The notes under the pieces are model-generated. The model was given only the letters and a program-made list of their open reading frames with translations, did not search any database and was not told where the DNA came from. DNA of 49,369 bases from an uncultured Oscillospiraceae bacterium (GTDB lineage Bacteria > Bacillota > Clostridia > Oscillospirales > Oscillospiraceae), in contig CANQJZ010000013.1 of NCBI GenBank assembly GCA_947624385.1, positions 1 to 49,369 of the forward strand. The letters run 5' to 3'. A program made the position numbers and the translations under genes. Below, piece after piece: positions 1 through 6,962 of the stretch (position 1 is its first letter; each line of letters starts with the position of its first letter).

Positions 1-480
1 CTGCTGCACCGGGCGTTCTCCATCTTCCTCTACGACCGGGCCGGGGGGCGGATGCTGCTGCAACAAAGGGCGGCGGGCAAGTACCACTCCGGGGGGCTTT
101 GGGCCAACGCCTGCTGCTCCCACCCACGGGCGGGCATGGACATGGCGGAATGTCTGAACAGGCGGCTGGGAGAAGAGCTGGGTCTGCATACGGCGCTCCC
201 CATCACGGCCGACGCCGGGGCCGGGTTTTGCCCATGCGGCAGCTTTCTCTACGAGATGCGCCAGGGGGACATAGGCGAGCACGAGCTGGACCACGTGTTT
301 TTGCACTGCCCGGCCCAGGCGCCAGAGCCGGATAAGCTGGCCTTAGACCGGTCAGAGATCGCCCGGCTCCGATGGGCGCCCATGGACGAGCTGCGGGCCT
401 GGATGGACCAGCGGCCAGAGGACTTCGCCGCCTGGTTCCCACCGGCGCTCAAATTGGCCGAGCAGTATATAAATCGGTGA
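1..480 (+). CDS. idi: Isopentenyl-diphosphate delta-isomerase type 1 (5' truncated by window edge)
   Basis: This is the C-terminal 159 residues of a type 1 isopentenyl diphosphate isomerase, the Nudix-fold enzyme that interconverts IPP and DMAPP in the cytosol for isoprenoid synthesis. Visible family marks are HRAFSIFLYD, LLQQRAAGKYHSGGLW, the catalytic-cysteine/metal segment CCSHP, the Nudix-like RLGEELG, the acidic metal-binding GEHELDHVF and the late LRWAPMDEL. Only about 20-30 N-terminal residues seem to be missing, because the frame is open to base 1. The gene ends in TGA at 478-480. The next gene, a small peptide, begins 53 bases later and looks unrelated. Identity rests on these motifs and is firm. 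Confidence 0.93.
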   Translation: MLHRAFSIFLYDRAGGRMLLQQRAAGKYHSGGLWANACCSHPRAGMDMAECLNRRLGEELGLHTALPITADAGAGFCPCGSFLYEMRQGDIGEHELDHVFLHCPAQAPEPDKLALDRSEIARLRWAPMDELRAWMDQRPEDFAAWFPPALKLAEQYINR

Positions 481-532
481 AACGACGTGAAGCGCGTTTC
501 AAATATAAAAAATCTGAAAAGGAGACACAACG

Positions 533-769
533 ATGAACGAGGAAATGCTGAAAAAGCTGCAAGAGGCCAAGTCCGCCGAGGACGTGGTCGCCATCGCGAA
601 GGAGCACGGCAAGGAGATCACCCTGGAGCAGGCCCAAGCCCTCCTGGACCGGGTGAAGCATACCGTCAGCGGCGAGCTGTCCGACGATGACCTGGAGGCC
701 GTCGCAGGGGGCGAAGGTTACCTCTTTGACCCTCTGTTGGAAGAGATAGGCAGCTGGTTCGGCAAATAA
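533..769 (+). CDS. Nif11-leader-type peptide with double-glycine site and short core
   Basis: A 78-residue acidic peptide. Residues 1-60 are a helical Nif11-like leader (EEMLKKLQEAKSAEDVVAIA...) that ends in LSDDDLEAVAGG, the classic double-glycine processing motif of RiPP and bacteriocin precursors. The putative core is the 18 residues EGYLFDPLLEEIGSWFGK. It has no Cys and a single Ser, so lanthionine or sactipeptide crosslinks look impossible. It is amphipathic and aromatic. A good ribosome site (aaaaggaga) lies 8 bases before the ATG, and a strong terminator follows. No maturase or C39-peptidase transporter is nearby. It may be an orphan precursor, an unmodified secreted peptide or a signalling peptide. 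Leader class is fairly sure; function is unknown. Confidence 0.75.
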   Translation: MNEEMLKKLQEAKSAEDVVAIAKEHGKEITLEQAQALLDRVKHTVSGELSDDDLEAVAGGEGYLFDPLLEEIGSWFGK

Positions 770-787
770 CGCCCGATTTGGTAATAA

Positions 788-820
788 GAGGCTCCCCCGG
801 ATGGGGAGCCTCTTTCGTTT
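788..820 (+). terminator. Intrinsic terminator after the Nif11-type peptide gene
   Basis: A perfect 10-bp stem (GAGGCTCCCC, 788-797, with GGGGAGCCTC, 803-812) and a 5-base loop are followed by TTTCGTTT. It lies 19 bases after the peptide stop codon. Confidence 0.85.
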
Positions 821-828
821 CGCTCGGT

Positions 829-855
829 GCCTCCCCTTACACAGGGGAGGCTTTT
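829..855. terminator. Second hairpin with T-tract, between convergent genes
   Basis: GCCTCCCCT (829-837) pairs with AGGGGAGGC (843-851) and is followed by TTTT. It backs up the terminator just upstream. It resembles one half of the dispersed 'ctccc...gggag' palindromes at 1870-1929 and 14338-14401. Confidence 0.6.
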
Positions 856-867
856 AAAAGAAAATAA

Positions 868-1544
868 TTACGTTTCCCGAAAATAGAAATTCACGGTCAG
901 CCGGTCCCGGTCGTCCAGGGCCAGGGCCATGATCGGGCAGTAAAACCGGGGGCGGGCGTCGTCCCAGGCCATCAGCTCGTCAAGCTGCCGGAGCAGCCGG
1001 GGCCCTGTTCCCGTCCGAAGGCCTCCGCCAGGCTCTGGTAGAGAAATATGGGGTCGATGAAATATACTTTGTACTTACGCTCCCCGGTGAGCCAGTAGTC
1101 CGTCCCGGCCATGAAGATGTGCCCGCCGCAGCGGCCGAGCACGTCCCGGACCAGGGGGCCGAGGCGCTCCATGGGGGGTATGCCGCTGTGTTCCAGGCAG
1201 GACAGATAGTAGCCGTCGTCGAAATGGCCCCGCCGGGCGGCGGTATTCTTCTGCCCCCAGCAGAGATAGTGGCATTTCAGGGCGGTGACCCGGTCGTCTT
1301 GGGAGACGAAGCCCAGAAAGTGCATGGCGGCCAGACGAAATTCCTGCTCGTCGTATACCCGCATGGCGGCCAGCTTTCTGATCTCGGCCTCCCGCTGGGA
1401 AAACACGCCCACGTGTTCCCGCAGCCAGACGAAAAGGGCCTCCATGTTCTCGTCGGTGCGGTTTTTCAGGCCGATGTCATAGCGGTACCGCCGACAGCCG
1501 CCGGTGTCCTCCGCCAGGGTGAGGAAGTTTATAAGGTCAGCCAC
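868..1544 (-). pseudogene. Unknown protein gene with a one-base frameshift near its 3' end
   Basis: A coherent but unrecognised protein reads leftwards from about 1544 (segments NMEALFVWLREHVG, MHFLGFVSQDDRV, YKVYFIDPIFLYQSLAEAFG). In the upstream frame it stops at 972. The neighbouring frame continues without pause from about 1000 with RLLRQLDELMAWDD and PRFYCPIMALALDD, and ends NFYFRET-TAA at 868. The join lies in a C/G-rich run near 996-1002, so one base appears lost, either in the genome or by sequencing error. The start is uncertain: GTG at 1544 or ATG at 1445. The open frame continues further upstream, but that part lies antisense to the 1678 peptide gene and is probably spurious. It lies between two Nif11-type peptide genes, which may be chance. 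Confidence 0.5.
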
Positions 1545-1556
1545 CCCGGCTGTCAA
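1528..1556 (-). promoter_or_regulatory. Consensus-like sigma-A promoter pointing into the 868-1544 gene
   Basis: On the minus strand TTGACA (1556-1551), a 17-base spacer and TATAAA (1533-1528) match sigma-A consensus in 11 of 12 positions. If used, transcription starts near 1521. That would put the first usable in-frame ATG at 1445. Confidence 0.5.
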
Positions 1557-1574
1557 CCGGGCGGGTGCGGGGAT

Positions 1575-1611
1575 TTCGTAAAAGTCAGGTTTGACTTCGT
1601 AAACGTCAAGG
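1575..1611 (+). promoter_or_regulatory. Two direct repeats 21 bp apart upstream of the second peptide gene
   Basis: TTCGTAAAAGTCAGG (1575-1589) and TTCGTAAACGTCAAG (1596-1610) match at 13 of 15 positions with a period of 21 bp, two helical turns. The second copy ends 21 bp before the -10 hexamer, over the position where a -35 element would lie. This is the usual layout for an activator that replaces the -35 contact. The protein is not identifiable from the window. Confidence 0.5.
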
Positions 1612-1628
1612 CCGGCGGGGAAAAACGC

Positions 1629-1637
1629 TGGTATAAT
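1629..1637 (+). promoter_or_regulatory. Extended -10 promoter for the second Nif11-type peptide
   Basis: TGGTATAAT is a perfect extended -10. No -35 hexamer lies at 16-18 bp; the direct repeats occupy that region instead. The transcript would carry an mRNA leader of about 35 bases with the ribosome site GGAAGGAG at 1661-1668. Confidence 0.55.
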
Positions 1638-1677
1638 GGTACCGGTAAAAAACCGCCACGGGAAGGAGCGATATACA

Positions 1678-1863
1678 ATGGATGAAGTGATGCTGCTGGA
1701 CGAGGAAATGCTCGTAAGGCTGGAGGAGGCCAGGTCCGCAAAGGATGTGATCGCCATCGCCAGAGAGTTTGGCAGGGAGATCGCCCCGGAGCAGGCCGTG
1801 GAGCTGTTCGACCGGGTGAAAAATGTCGCCTCGTCGGAGGCGGCATGGCAGGACTGGGAATAG
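1678..1863 (+). CDS. Nif11-leader-like peptide lacking the double-glycine site and core
   Basis: A 61-residue peptide whose body (EEMLVRLEEARSAKDVIAIAREFGREIAPEQAVELFDRVKN) aligns closely with the leader of the peptide at 533-769 (EEMLKKLQEAKSAEDVVAIAKEHGKEI...). The paralogue has LSDDDLEAVAGG plus a core. This one ends in SSEAAWQDWE, so it has no processing site and no core. GGAAGGAG 9 bases before the ATG fixes the start. It could be a degenerate precursor, a free-standing leader that acts in trans, or a regulator that binds the same partner. It is followed by a repeat element whose last hairpin is a terminator. Relationship to the paralogue is clear; function is unknown. Confidence 0.65.
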   Translation: MDEVMLLDEEMLVRLEEARSAKDVIAIAREFGREIAPEQAVELFDRVKNVASSEAAWQDWE

Positions 1864-1869
1864 TCGATC

Positions 1870-1929
1870 GCCTCTCCCCTCCGTCACGGCCGCGCCGTGT
1901 TACCTCCCTCGTCAGAGGGAGGCTTTTTT
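1870..1929. repeat. Dispersed palindromic repeat, two hairpins, second one a terminator
   Basis: After a ctcccct lead-in there is CACGGC-cgc-GCCGTG (1885-1899), then CCTCCCTC-gtca-GAGGGAGG (1903-1922) and six T's. The same design, with different arms but the same gtca loop, recurs at 14338-14401. The second hairpin plus T-tract should end the peptide transcript. Confidence 0.65.
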
Positions 1930-2007
1930 ACAGTCTCTTCACAAAATCCTCGCGGGGCGTTCACATTTGGCGCTTATACTGCCGCCATAAATTGCAGGAG
2001 GTATCTT

Positions 2008-3549
2008 ATGAAAAAAGCAATGTGCGCGGCGCTGTGCGCCCTGTTTCTGCTGGGCGGCATGCCTGTTTACGCCGCGGAAGAGACGCCCATAGAGCTGGAC
2101 TTCACCGGGCGGGAGGTGCTGGTGGACGGGGCGCTGGCCCCGGAGGGCGAGACGGACCAGGCGGTGTACACCGCCCATGATATAGTCTACTATGAGGCGG
2201 GACACGACTTCACCTACGGCGAGGGGTCCACGGACGACGAGCACACCGCCGACGAGGCGGCGGCCCATACGGTTGTCCATATCACAAAGCCGGGGACATA
2301 CGTGCTGCGGGGGACGCTGCCACAGGGGCAGATCGCCGTGGATCTGGGCGAGGACGCGATCGACGACCCGGCCGCACGGGTGACGCTGGTGCTGGACGGG
2401 CTGGACATCACCTGCACCGTGGCGCCGGCGGTGATATTTTACCGGGTCTATGAGTGCGACCAGAGCGGCGGGCAGGGCGCAACGCCGGACATGAGCAAGG
2501 CCGGAGCGGTGGTGGAGCTGGCCGACGGAAGCGTGAACCGGGTCAACGGGTCACATGTGGCGAAAATATACGAGTCCGTCACATTGAGCGAGGACGGCAA
2601 GAGCATAACCGACAGCAAGAAGCTGCATAAGTACGACGGGGCGTTTTACTCCAAAATGAGCATGCGTATCACGGGCCAGAGCGAGGATAACGGTGTGCTG
2701 GACATCACGGCCGACAACGAGGGTCTGGACACGGAAATGCACCTGGCCATCGAGGGCGGCAACGTGAACATCACGTCGGGCAACGACGGCATCAACTGCA
2801 ACGAGGACGGGGTATCCGCCATTGTGATATCCGGCGGGACGGTGGACATCACGGTGGACGGCTCCACCGGCGAGGGGGACGGTATCGACTCCAACGGGTA
2901 TCTGACCCTCTCCGGCGGCACGGTGTACGCCAGCGCGTGCGGCCAGAGCGCCGACGCGGGGCTGGACGCGGAACAGAGCGTGTCCCTGACCGGGGCGACG
3001 GTGATGGCCGCGGGGAATATGCTGGATGAGCTCAACTGCGACGGGCAGTGCTGCGCGGTGTTCTCCTTCGGCCAGCGGCAGAGCGGCGGCGTCACGTACG
3101 CGGTCAAGGACAGTAAGGGCGAGACGGTGCTGGAATACGCACCCGCCAACGACTTCACGCTGCTGACGGTGACGAGCCCGGAGCTGGCCGAGGGCGAGAG
3201 CTACAGCCTGTGGGCAGGTGACGAGCTGCTGCAGACCGCACCGGGTCAGGCTGGCGGCGGTATGGGGCCAGGTCTCGGCATGAGGCATGGTCCGCAGATG
3301 TCGACCGGTCAGGCGCCGGATGACGCGCCGGAACCGCCGGAGGGGGAAATGCAGCAGGGTCCGGATGATATGCCTGAACCGCCGGAGGGCGAGATGCCGC
3401 AAGCGCCGGAGGGCATGCCTGAGCTCCCGGAGGGTGATATGAAACAGGGACGCGGTTTCCCAGGCGGCGAAACGCCGGACCTGGACCAGGCAAGCCTGTC
3501 GGATACCTTCACCCTCTCCCCCGGCGTGAACCGGTTCACAGTTGGATAA
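2008..3549 (+). CDS. Secreted carbohydrate-binding beta-helix protein (Cthe_2159-like)
   Basis: A 513-residue exported protein. Residues 1-23 are a signal peptide ending VYAAEE, with no lipobox cysteine. The middle (about 200-340) has repeated short strands rich in Asp, Gly and Asn, such as GVLDITADNEGLDTE, GNVNITSGNDGINCNEDG and GGTVDITVDG. These are typical of the right-handed beta-helix family described from Clostridium thermocellum Cthe_2159, which binds acidic polysaccharides with calcium. The C-terminal part (about 415-490) is a low-complexity Pro/Glu/Met stretch with repeated EPPEGEM units, likely a spacer or wall-spanning tail. There is no LPXTG. AGGAGG 6 bases before the ATG at 2008 sets the start. 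Sugar binding is inferred from the family. Confidence 0.8.
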   Translation: MKKAMCAALCALFLLGGMPVYAAEETPIELDFTGREVLVDGALAPEGETDQAVYTAHDIVYYEAGHDFTYGEGSTDDEHTADEAAAHTVVHITKPGTYVLRGTLPQGQIAVDLGEDAIDDPAARVTLVLDGLDITCTVAPAVIFYRVYECDQSGGQGATPDMSKAGAVVELADGSVNRVNGSHVAKIYESVTLSEDGKSITDSKKLHKYDGAFYSKMSMRITGQSEDNGVLDITADNEGLDTEMHLAIEGGNVNITSGNDGINCNEDGVSAIVISGGTVDITVDGSTGEGDGIDSNGYLTLSGGTVYASACGQSADAGLDAEQSVSLTGATVMAAGNMLDELNCDGQCCAVFSFGQRQSGGVTYAVKDSKGETVLEYAPANDFTLLTVTSPELAEGESYSLWAGDELLQTAPGQAGGGMGPGLGMRHGPQMSTGQAPDDAPEPPEGEMQQGPDDMPEPPEGEMPQAPEGMPELPEGDMKQGRGFPGGETPDLDQASLSDTFTLSPGVNRFTVG

Positions 3550-3558
3550 ACGAATAGT

Positions 3559-3589
3559 AAAAGCGCCTGCGGCAAGCAAGCGCTTTTTT
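3559..3589 (+). terminator. Intrinsic terminator after the beta-helix protein gene
   Basis: AAAAGCGC (3559-3566) pairs with GCGCTTTT (3580-3587) and a run of six T's follows the GCGC. It lies 10 bases after the stop codon. Confidence 0.75.
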
Positions 3590-3669
3590 CTGTTTACCAT
3601 GTCGTGCGGTTCCGGCGTAAGCCGGGAGCACGACCGGTATTTTTTTGGAATAACAGCGCGTAGCGTCTG

Positions 3670-4539
3670 TTATTCAAGGCCCATGTCCTTCAGGAGGTAC
3701 TGGACGAACTTGTGTACCGCCACGGAATTTTCGTCTTTCCGCAGCCAGGACACGCCCAGACGGCGAAAGTAGGCCGGCGTGGCGGGACAGGCGTAAAGCC
3801 GGTAGGGCGTGCGCTGCAATAAAAGCTCCGGCAGTACGCTCACGCCCAGGCCGCTCTCCACCATGCTCATGACCGTGTAATCGTCCTTAACGGTGTATTG
3901 CCGCTTGGGGCGGATGGCCGCGTCCCGGAAGATCTTCTCCACGATCTGGCTGTACCCGGACTCCATCAGTACGAACGTCTCCTCCGCCAGGTCCGCAAGA
4001 CGGACCTCTCCCCCGGCCAGGGGGTGCTCCGGGGGCAGGACGATGTGCATCCGGTCCTCCAAAAGCTCCCGGAAGGCGAACTCGTCGGAGTCCGGTCTGG
4101 TCATGAAGCCGATGTCTACAAGGCCGTTGCGAAGCCAGTCGCAAATTTGCAGCATGTCCCCCTGCAGCAGCTCAAAGTTGATGTTGGGGTAGCGCTCCCG
4201 GAACTTCTTCAGGTACGGCGGCAGCCACTGGCAGGACATACTGGTGAAGATGCCCATGCGGATAAGGCCCGTGTTCAGGTTTTGCAGCTCCAGCGATTTC
4301 TCAAATACGCTGCGCTCCCCGCCCACGATCTGGCGCATGCTGGGCAGCAGGTACTCCCCCTCCGCCGTCAGGCGTACGCCGTTCTTGTTCCGGGCCAGCA
4401 GCGTCACGCCCAGGTCCGATTCCAGCGCCCGGACAAGCTGGCTCACCGCCGACTGGGTGCAGCCGAAAAACGCCGCCGTCCGCGTCAGGCTCTTCGTCTC
4501 CACGATCTTCAAAAAGACTTCATACCGGGATGTTTTCAC
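3670..4539 (-). CDS. LysR-family transcriptional regulator
   Basis: A 289-residue LysR-type regulator. Residues 1-60 are the winged helix-turn-helix (FLKIVETKSLTRTAAFFGCTQSAVSQLVRALE) followed by the linker helix. The rest is the two-lobed periplasmic-binding-like effector domain (MGIFTSMSCQWLPPYLKKF, LVDIGFMTRP, GLGVSVLPELLL). The GTG at 4539 is chosen because GGAGGG sits 8 bases upstream and the HTH then starts at the usual place. An ATG 28 codons upstream has no family support. The nearest genes are convergent (beta-helix) and divergent (CotF pair), so the target is not evident. The two IR arms GAATAACAG / CTGTTATTC flank its stop codon. Confidence 0.9.
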   Translation of the reverse strand: MKTSRYEVFLKIVETKSLTRTAAFFGCTQSAVSQLVRALESDLGVTLLARNKNGVRLTAEGEYLLPSMRQIVGGERSVFEKSLELQNLNTGLIRMGIFTSMSCQWLPPYLKKFRERYPNINFELLQGDMLQICDWLRNGLVDIGFMTRPDSDEFAFRELLEDRMHIVLPPEHPLAGGEVRLADLAEETFVLMESGYSQIVEKIFRDAAIRPKRQYTVKDDYTVMSMVESGLGVSVLPELLLQRTPYRLYACPATPAYFRRLGVSWLRKDENSVAVHKFVQYLLKDMGLE

Positions 4540-4594
4540 GCCGCATGCCCTCCATAAGGCAGACTGATTCGCGCCGTTAGAAAATGATGGGCTC

Positions 4595-4623
4595 ATTATA
4601 TACTCTTGTATGCAACTGGACAA
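4595..4623 (-). promoter_or_regulatory. Sigma-A promoter of the LysR gene
   Basis: Minus strand TTGTCC (4623-4618), a 17-base spacer and TATAAT (4600-4595), about 55 bases before the GTG start. The remainder of the 4540-4715 gap is AT-rich; I see no convincing sporulation-sigma promoter for the coat genes. Confidence 0.65.
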
Positions 4624-4715
4624 GGCAATTCATAAAAAATTCATAAAAATTTTTATATTGCGCAAGCGGCATATTCGGCGCGGTTCGGGAGATACTTGCA
4701 GTGAGGTGATTTAAT

Positions 4716-4889
4716 ATGACGACAAAAGAACTTCTCTACGTTGACGACGCGCTTTCCCACGCGCAGTTTCTGGTCACCCAGTACCAGAACGCCGCAAATT
4801 CCCTGCAGGACCCCAGCCTGAAGCAGCAGGTGCAGCAAATGGCCGACCGGCACCGCCAGGTGTACCGGAAATTCTACGATCTTGTGTAA
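4716..4889 (+). CDS. Small CotF-associated spore coat protein
   Basis: A 57-residue protein starting MTTKELLYVDDALSH, with Q-rich helices (LKQQVQQMADRHRQVY). It is 11 bases upstream of a clear CotF-family gene and has the same style of alpha-helical, Gln-rich composition. Pairs of a short and a longer CotF-like protein are common in clostridia. A ribosome site (GTGAGGTGA) precedes the ATG. Expected role: structural or assembly protein of the spore coat. The identity is inferred from context and composition rather than from a strong motif. Confidence 0.7.
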   Translation: MTTKELLYVDDALSHAQFLVTQYQNAANSLQDPSLKQQVQQMADRHRQVYRKFYDLV

Positions 4890-4900
4890 GGAGGAGCACA

Positions 4901-5149
4901 ATGGACGACAAAAATATCATGGAAGATCTGCTTCTCACCACCAAAGGCGTCATCGATCTGTATATGCACGGCGCCGTGGAATCCAGCACCACCAATATCC
5001 ACCAGGCGTTCTCCAGCGCCTTTGACGACGCCCTGTGCATGCAGGACAACATCTATAAGCAGATGACCGCCAAGGGCTGGTACCAGACCGAGAGCGTACC
5101 CCAGCAGAAAATACAGCAGACCAAGCAGAAGTACGCGCCCACCTGCTGA
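4901..5149 (+). CDS. cotF: CotF-family spore coat protein
   Basis: An 82-residue Coat_F-type protein: NIMEDLLLTTKGVIDLYMHGAVESST, then HQAFSSAFDDALCMQDNIYKQM and AKGWYQTESVPQQKIQQTKQKY. These are the core conserved stretches of the family, found in the spore coat of Bacillus and clostridia. The length is that of the single-domain clostridial form. GGAGGAG 6 bases upstream of the ATG and the 11-base gap to the preceding small gene show co-translation in one operon. It suggests that the organism sporulates or descends from spore formers. Confidence 0.88.
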   Translation: MDDKNIMEDLLLTTKGVIDLYMHGAVESSTTNIHQAFSSAFDDALCMQDNIYKQMTAKGWYQTESVPQQKIQQTKQKYAPTC

Positions 5150-5174
5150 GGCGGGCCATACAGACAAATGCACA

Positions 5175-5204
5175 GGGAGCGTGGCTTGTTCCACACTCCC
5201 TTTT
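5175..5204 (+). terminator. Terminator after the CotF pair
   Basis: GGGAGCGTGG pairs with CCACACTCCC (one mismatch) around a 6-base loop and is followed by TTTT. It sits between the convergent cotF and glycosyltransferase genes. Confidence 0.7.
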
Positions 5205-5207
5205 CCA

Positions 5208-6962
5208 TTATTGGTCTTTCGGCCTCTTTGGGATGAAAACCGAGAAGAACAGACAGAACAGCCCGCACTCCATCAGGAACAGAACATAGCGCGGGTCCTG
5301 GGACGGAATGCTCACAAAGAGAAGCAAATATGTTATCACCGGTACAGAAAAGGCTATCAGATACCGATACTGCCGCTTCAGAAGGATGATGAGCACACAC
5401 AGCAGCATATTGAACGCCCAGATACCGCCCCGCCAGTACAGCGGGTTCATAAGCTTGTTGTCGGAGCTTATGTTGGACAACGTTCTGGCCACCGGAGTGG
5501 CGGCCCTGTTCGTGACCTGGTCGGCTATCGGCGGCCATTCGTAGCCGTCTATCGGCCGGCCTATCTCCCACAGGATGGACGTTATGTCCAGATAGGAGCT
5601 GATATATTCTTTGGGATAATGCAGGAGCCACTTCAGATTTAATTTCAGGATGTCCATCGCAATAGACGGGTCGTTCATATTCGCAACGTCCCCGGCAAAT
5701 TCGCCCCAGTCCCTTGACACGGGGTCCGCCCAATAGCGGTTGGAAGCCGCGGCCCTCCGCCAGTCGTCCAGCGGCGCGACCTGTTCCATGACGGCCACGT
5801 CTTCTTCGGGGATGTCCTCGATCTTGTTGGACAAAGCGCCGATCATGTACATCGGAACGGAATATTTCACGTATGCCGGATTCTTCTCCGCGTGCAGGAT
5901 ATACTGCGATACCACGATGTTTACGAACAGAAACCCGCACAGGACCGTGGCCGTAATGGCGAGCACACGGCGGAGATCCTTTTTTCTGACGAGGCAGAAA
6001 ACGCACCATATCACCAGCGCGGTCAGGACCGAGGCCCAGCCCGCGTGCCGGAAGATGCACACGGCGATACCGGAGACAGTCAGCAGCGCCGCAGACTTCC
6101 ACGTGACGCGCTCCGCGTGCAGCGCGTCGATGAAGGCCGTCACAAACAGGAGCATGAACATGCAATATACCGGGTCCTTCAGCGCCACGGAGGTATAGAG
6201 CTCCGGGGTGAACAGGACAGTGGCGGCTATAGAATAGGCCAGACAGAGCTTTTTCGAGCCCAGGACCCGATACAGCACGCCCACGCCGTAATTGAAGATC
6301 GCGATCCACAAAAGCCCCTGGGTGATGGTCAGGGAGTACTCGCTCCTGCTCCAGAGAGAGGTGAGCTTAAAAAAGAGGAAATATCCGATGGTATGCCATT
6401 CGCTCCACGCGTTGCTGGCCGCCGCAGCCCACAGGCCACGGTAATCATCCCAAATAAACGGCGGACAACCGGCAATCAGATAAAACACGGTCAGAAAGAC
6501 CACCGGCAGAGAGGCGTAATAAAGGCGGATAAACGGGATCCGCTTTAATCCCGGCTCGTCCGAAGTCTCCCGCTCCCCTCTCGTCAGCGCAAAAGACAGC
6601 GTCCAGTATACGATGACGAACACCGCGGCCGCAAGAAAACAGGTGTACGCGGCGAGATAGGGCAGGCGCAGAGGATTTTTGCTCCCGGAAAAAGCGATCC
6701 AGACATCGGTAATGGAAAGCTGCAGCACGAACAGGACCGCCATCAAAGCCGAGAGGATGACCAGCTTTTTGTCACAGGCGCAGCGTCGGAAGACGCCGGA
6801 CAAAAGAAGTCCTGCCGCCGCGCCAAGGGGTATGACAGAAAAAATATAGCCGTTGGAGGACCGCGCAAGAGGCGTCCAAAACACAAGGAATACGAACGCG
6901 ATAAGGGCAAGGCCCAGAAGCTTTTCCGCCAGGGACAAAGCCGTGTTTCGATCTTTACTCAT
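5208..6962 (-). CDS. Polytopic membrane protein, DUF6020 / GT-C-like glycosyltransferase
   Basis: A 584-residue protein with roughly 12 hydrophobic segments, a cytoplasmic-looking loop after the first group, and a large non-membrane domain near residues 390-500 (EDIPEEDVAVMEQVAPLDDW). The stretches PPFIWDDYRGLW, SEWHTIGYFLFFKL, SVALKDPVYCMF and CIFRHAGWASVL match what I know of DUF6020-type membrane proteins, which share the GT-C layout with an acidic pair (DD) in the first outer loop. It overlaps the upstream GT2 gene by 8 bases (ATGAGTAA), and GGAGGTG precedes the ATG. Inference: it transfers a sugar from a lipid carrier, made by the GT2 partner, onto a cell-surface polymer. No substrate can be named. 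Confidence 0.65.
   Translation of the reverse strand: MSKDRNTALSLAEKLLGLALIAFVFLVFWTPLARSSNGYIFSVIPLGAAAGLLLSGVFRRCACDKKLVILSALMAVLFVLQLSITDVWIAFSGSKNPLRLPYLAAYTCFLAAAVFVIVYWTLSFALTRGERETSDEPGLKRIPFIRLYYASLPVVFLTVFYLIAGCPPFIWDDYRGLWAAAASNAWSEWHTIGYFLFFKLTSLWSRSEYSLTITQGLLWIAIFNYGVGVLYRVLGSKKLCLAYSIAATVLFTPELYTSVALKDPVYCMFMLLFVTAFIDALHAERVTWKSAALLTVSGIAVCIFRHAGWASVLTALVIWCVFCLVRKKDLRRVLAITATVLCGFLFVNIVVSQYILHAEKNPAYVKYSVPMYMIGALSNKIEDIPEEDVAVMEQVAPLDDWRRAAASNRYWADPVSRDWGEFAGDVANMNDPSIAMDILKLNLKWLLHYPKEYISSYLDITSILWEIGRPIDGYEWPPIADQVTNRAATPVARTLSNISSDNKLMNPLYWRGGIWAFNMLLCVLIILLKRQYRYLIAFSVPVITYLLLFVSIPSQDPRYVLFLMECGLFCLFFSVFIPKRPKDQ

Noticed and set aside
1591-1596. TTGACT as the -35 of the promoter at 1632
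   Set aside because: It is 35 bases from the -10 box, twice the allowed distance.
1545-1757. N-terminal extension of the minus-strand unknown gene to 1757
   Set aside because: The extra residues are a Ser/Ile/Thr-rich antisense reading of the second Nif11-type peptide gene, which has a good ribosome site and a paralogue.
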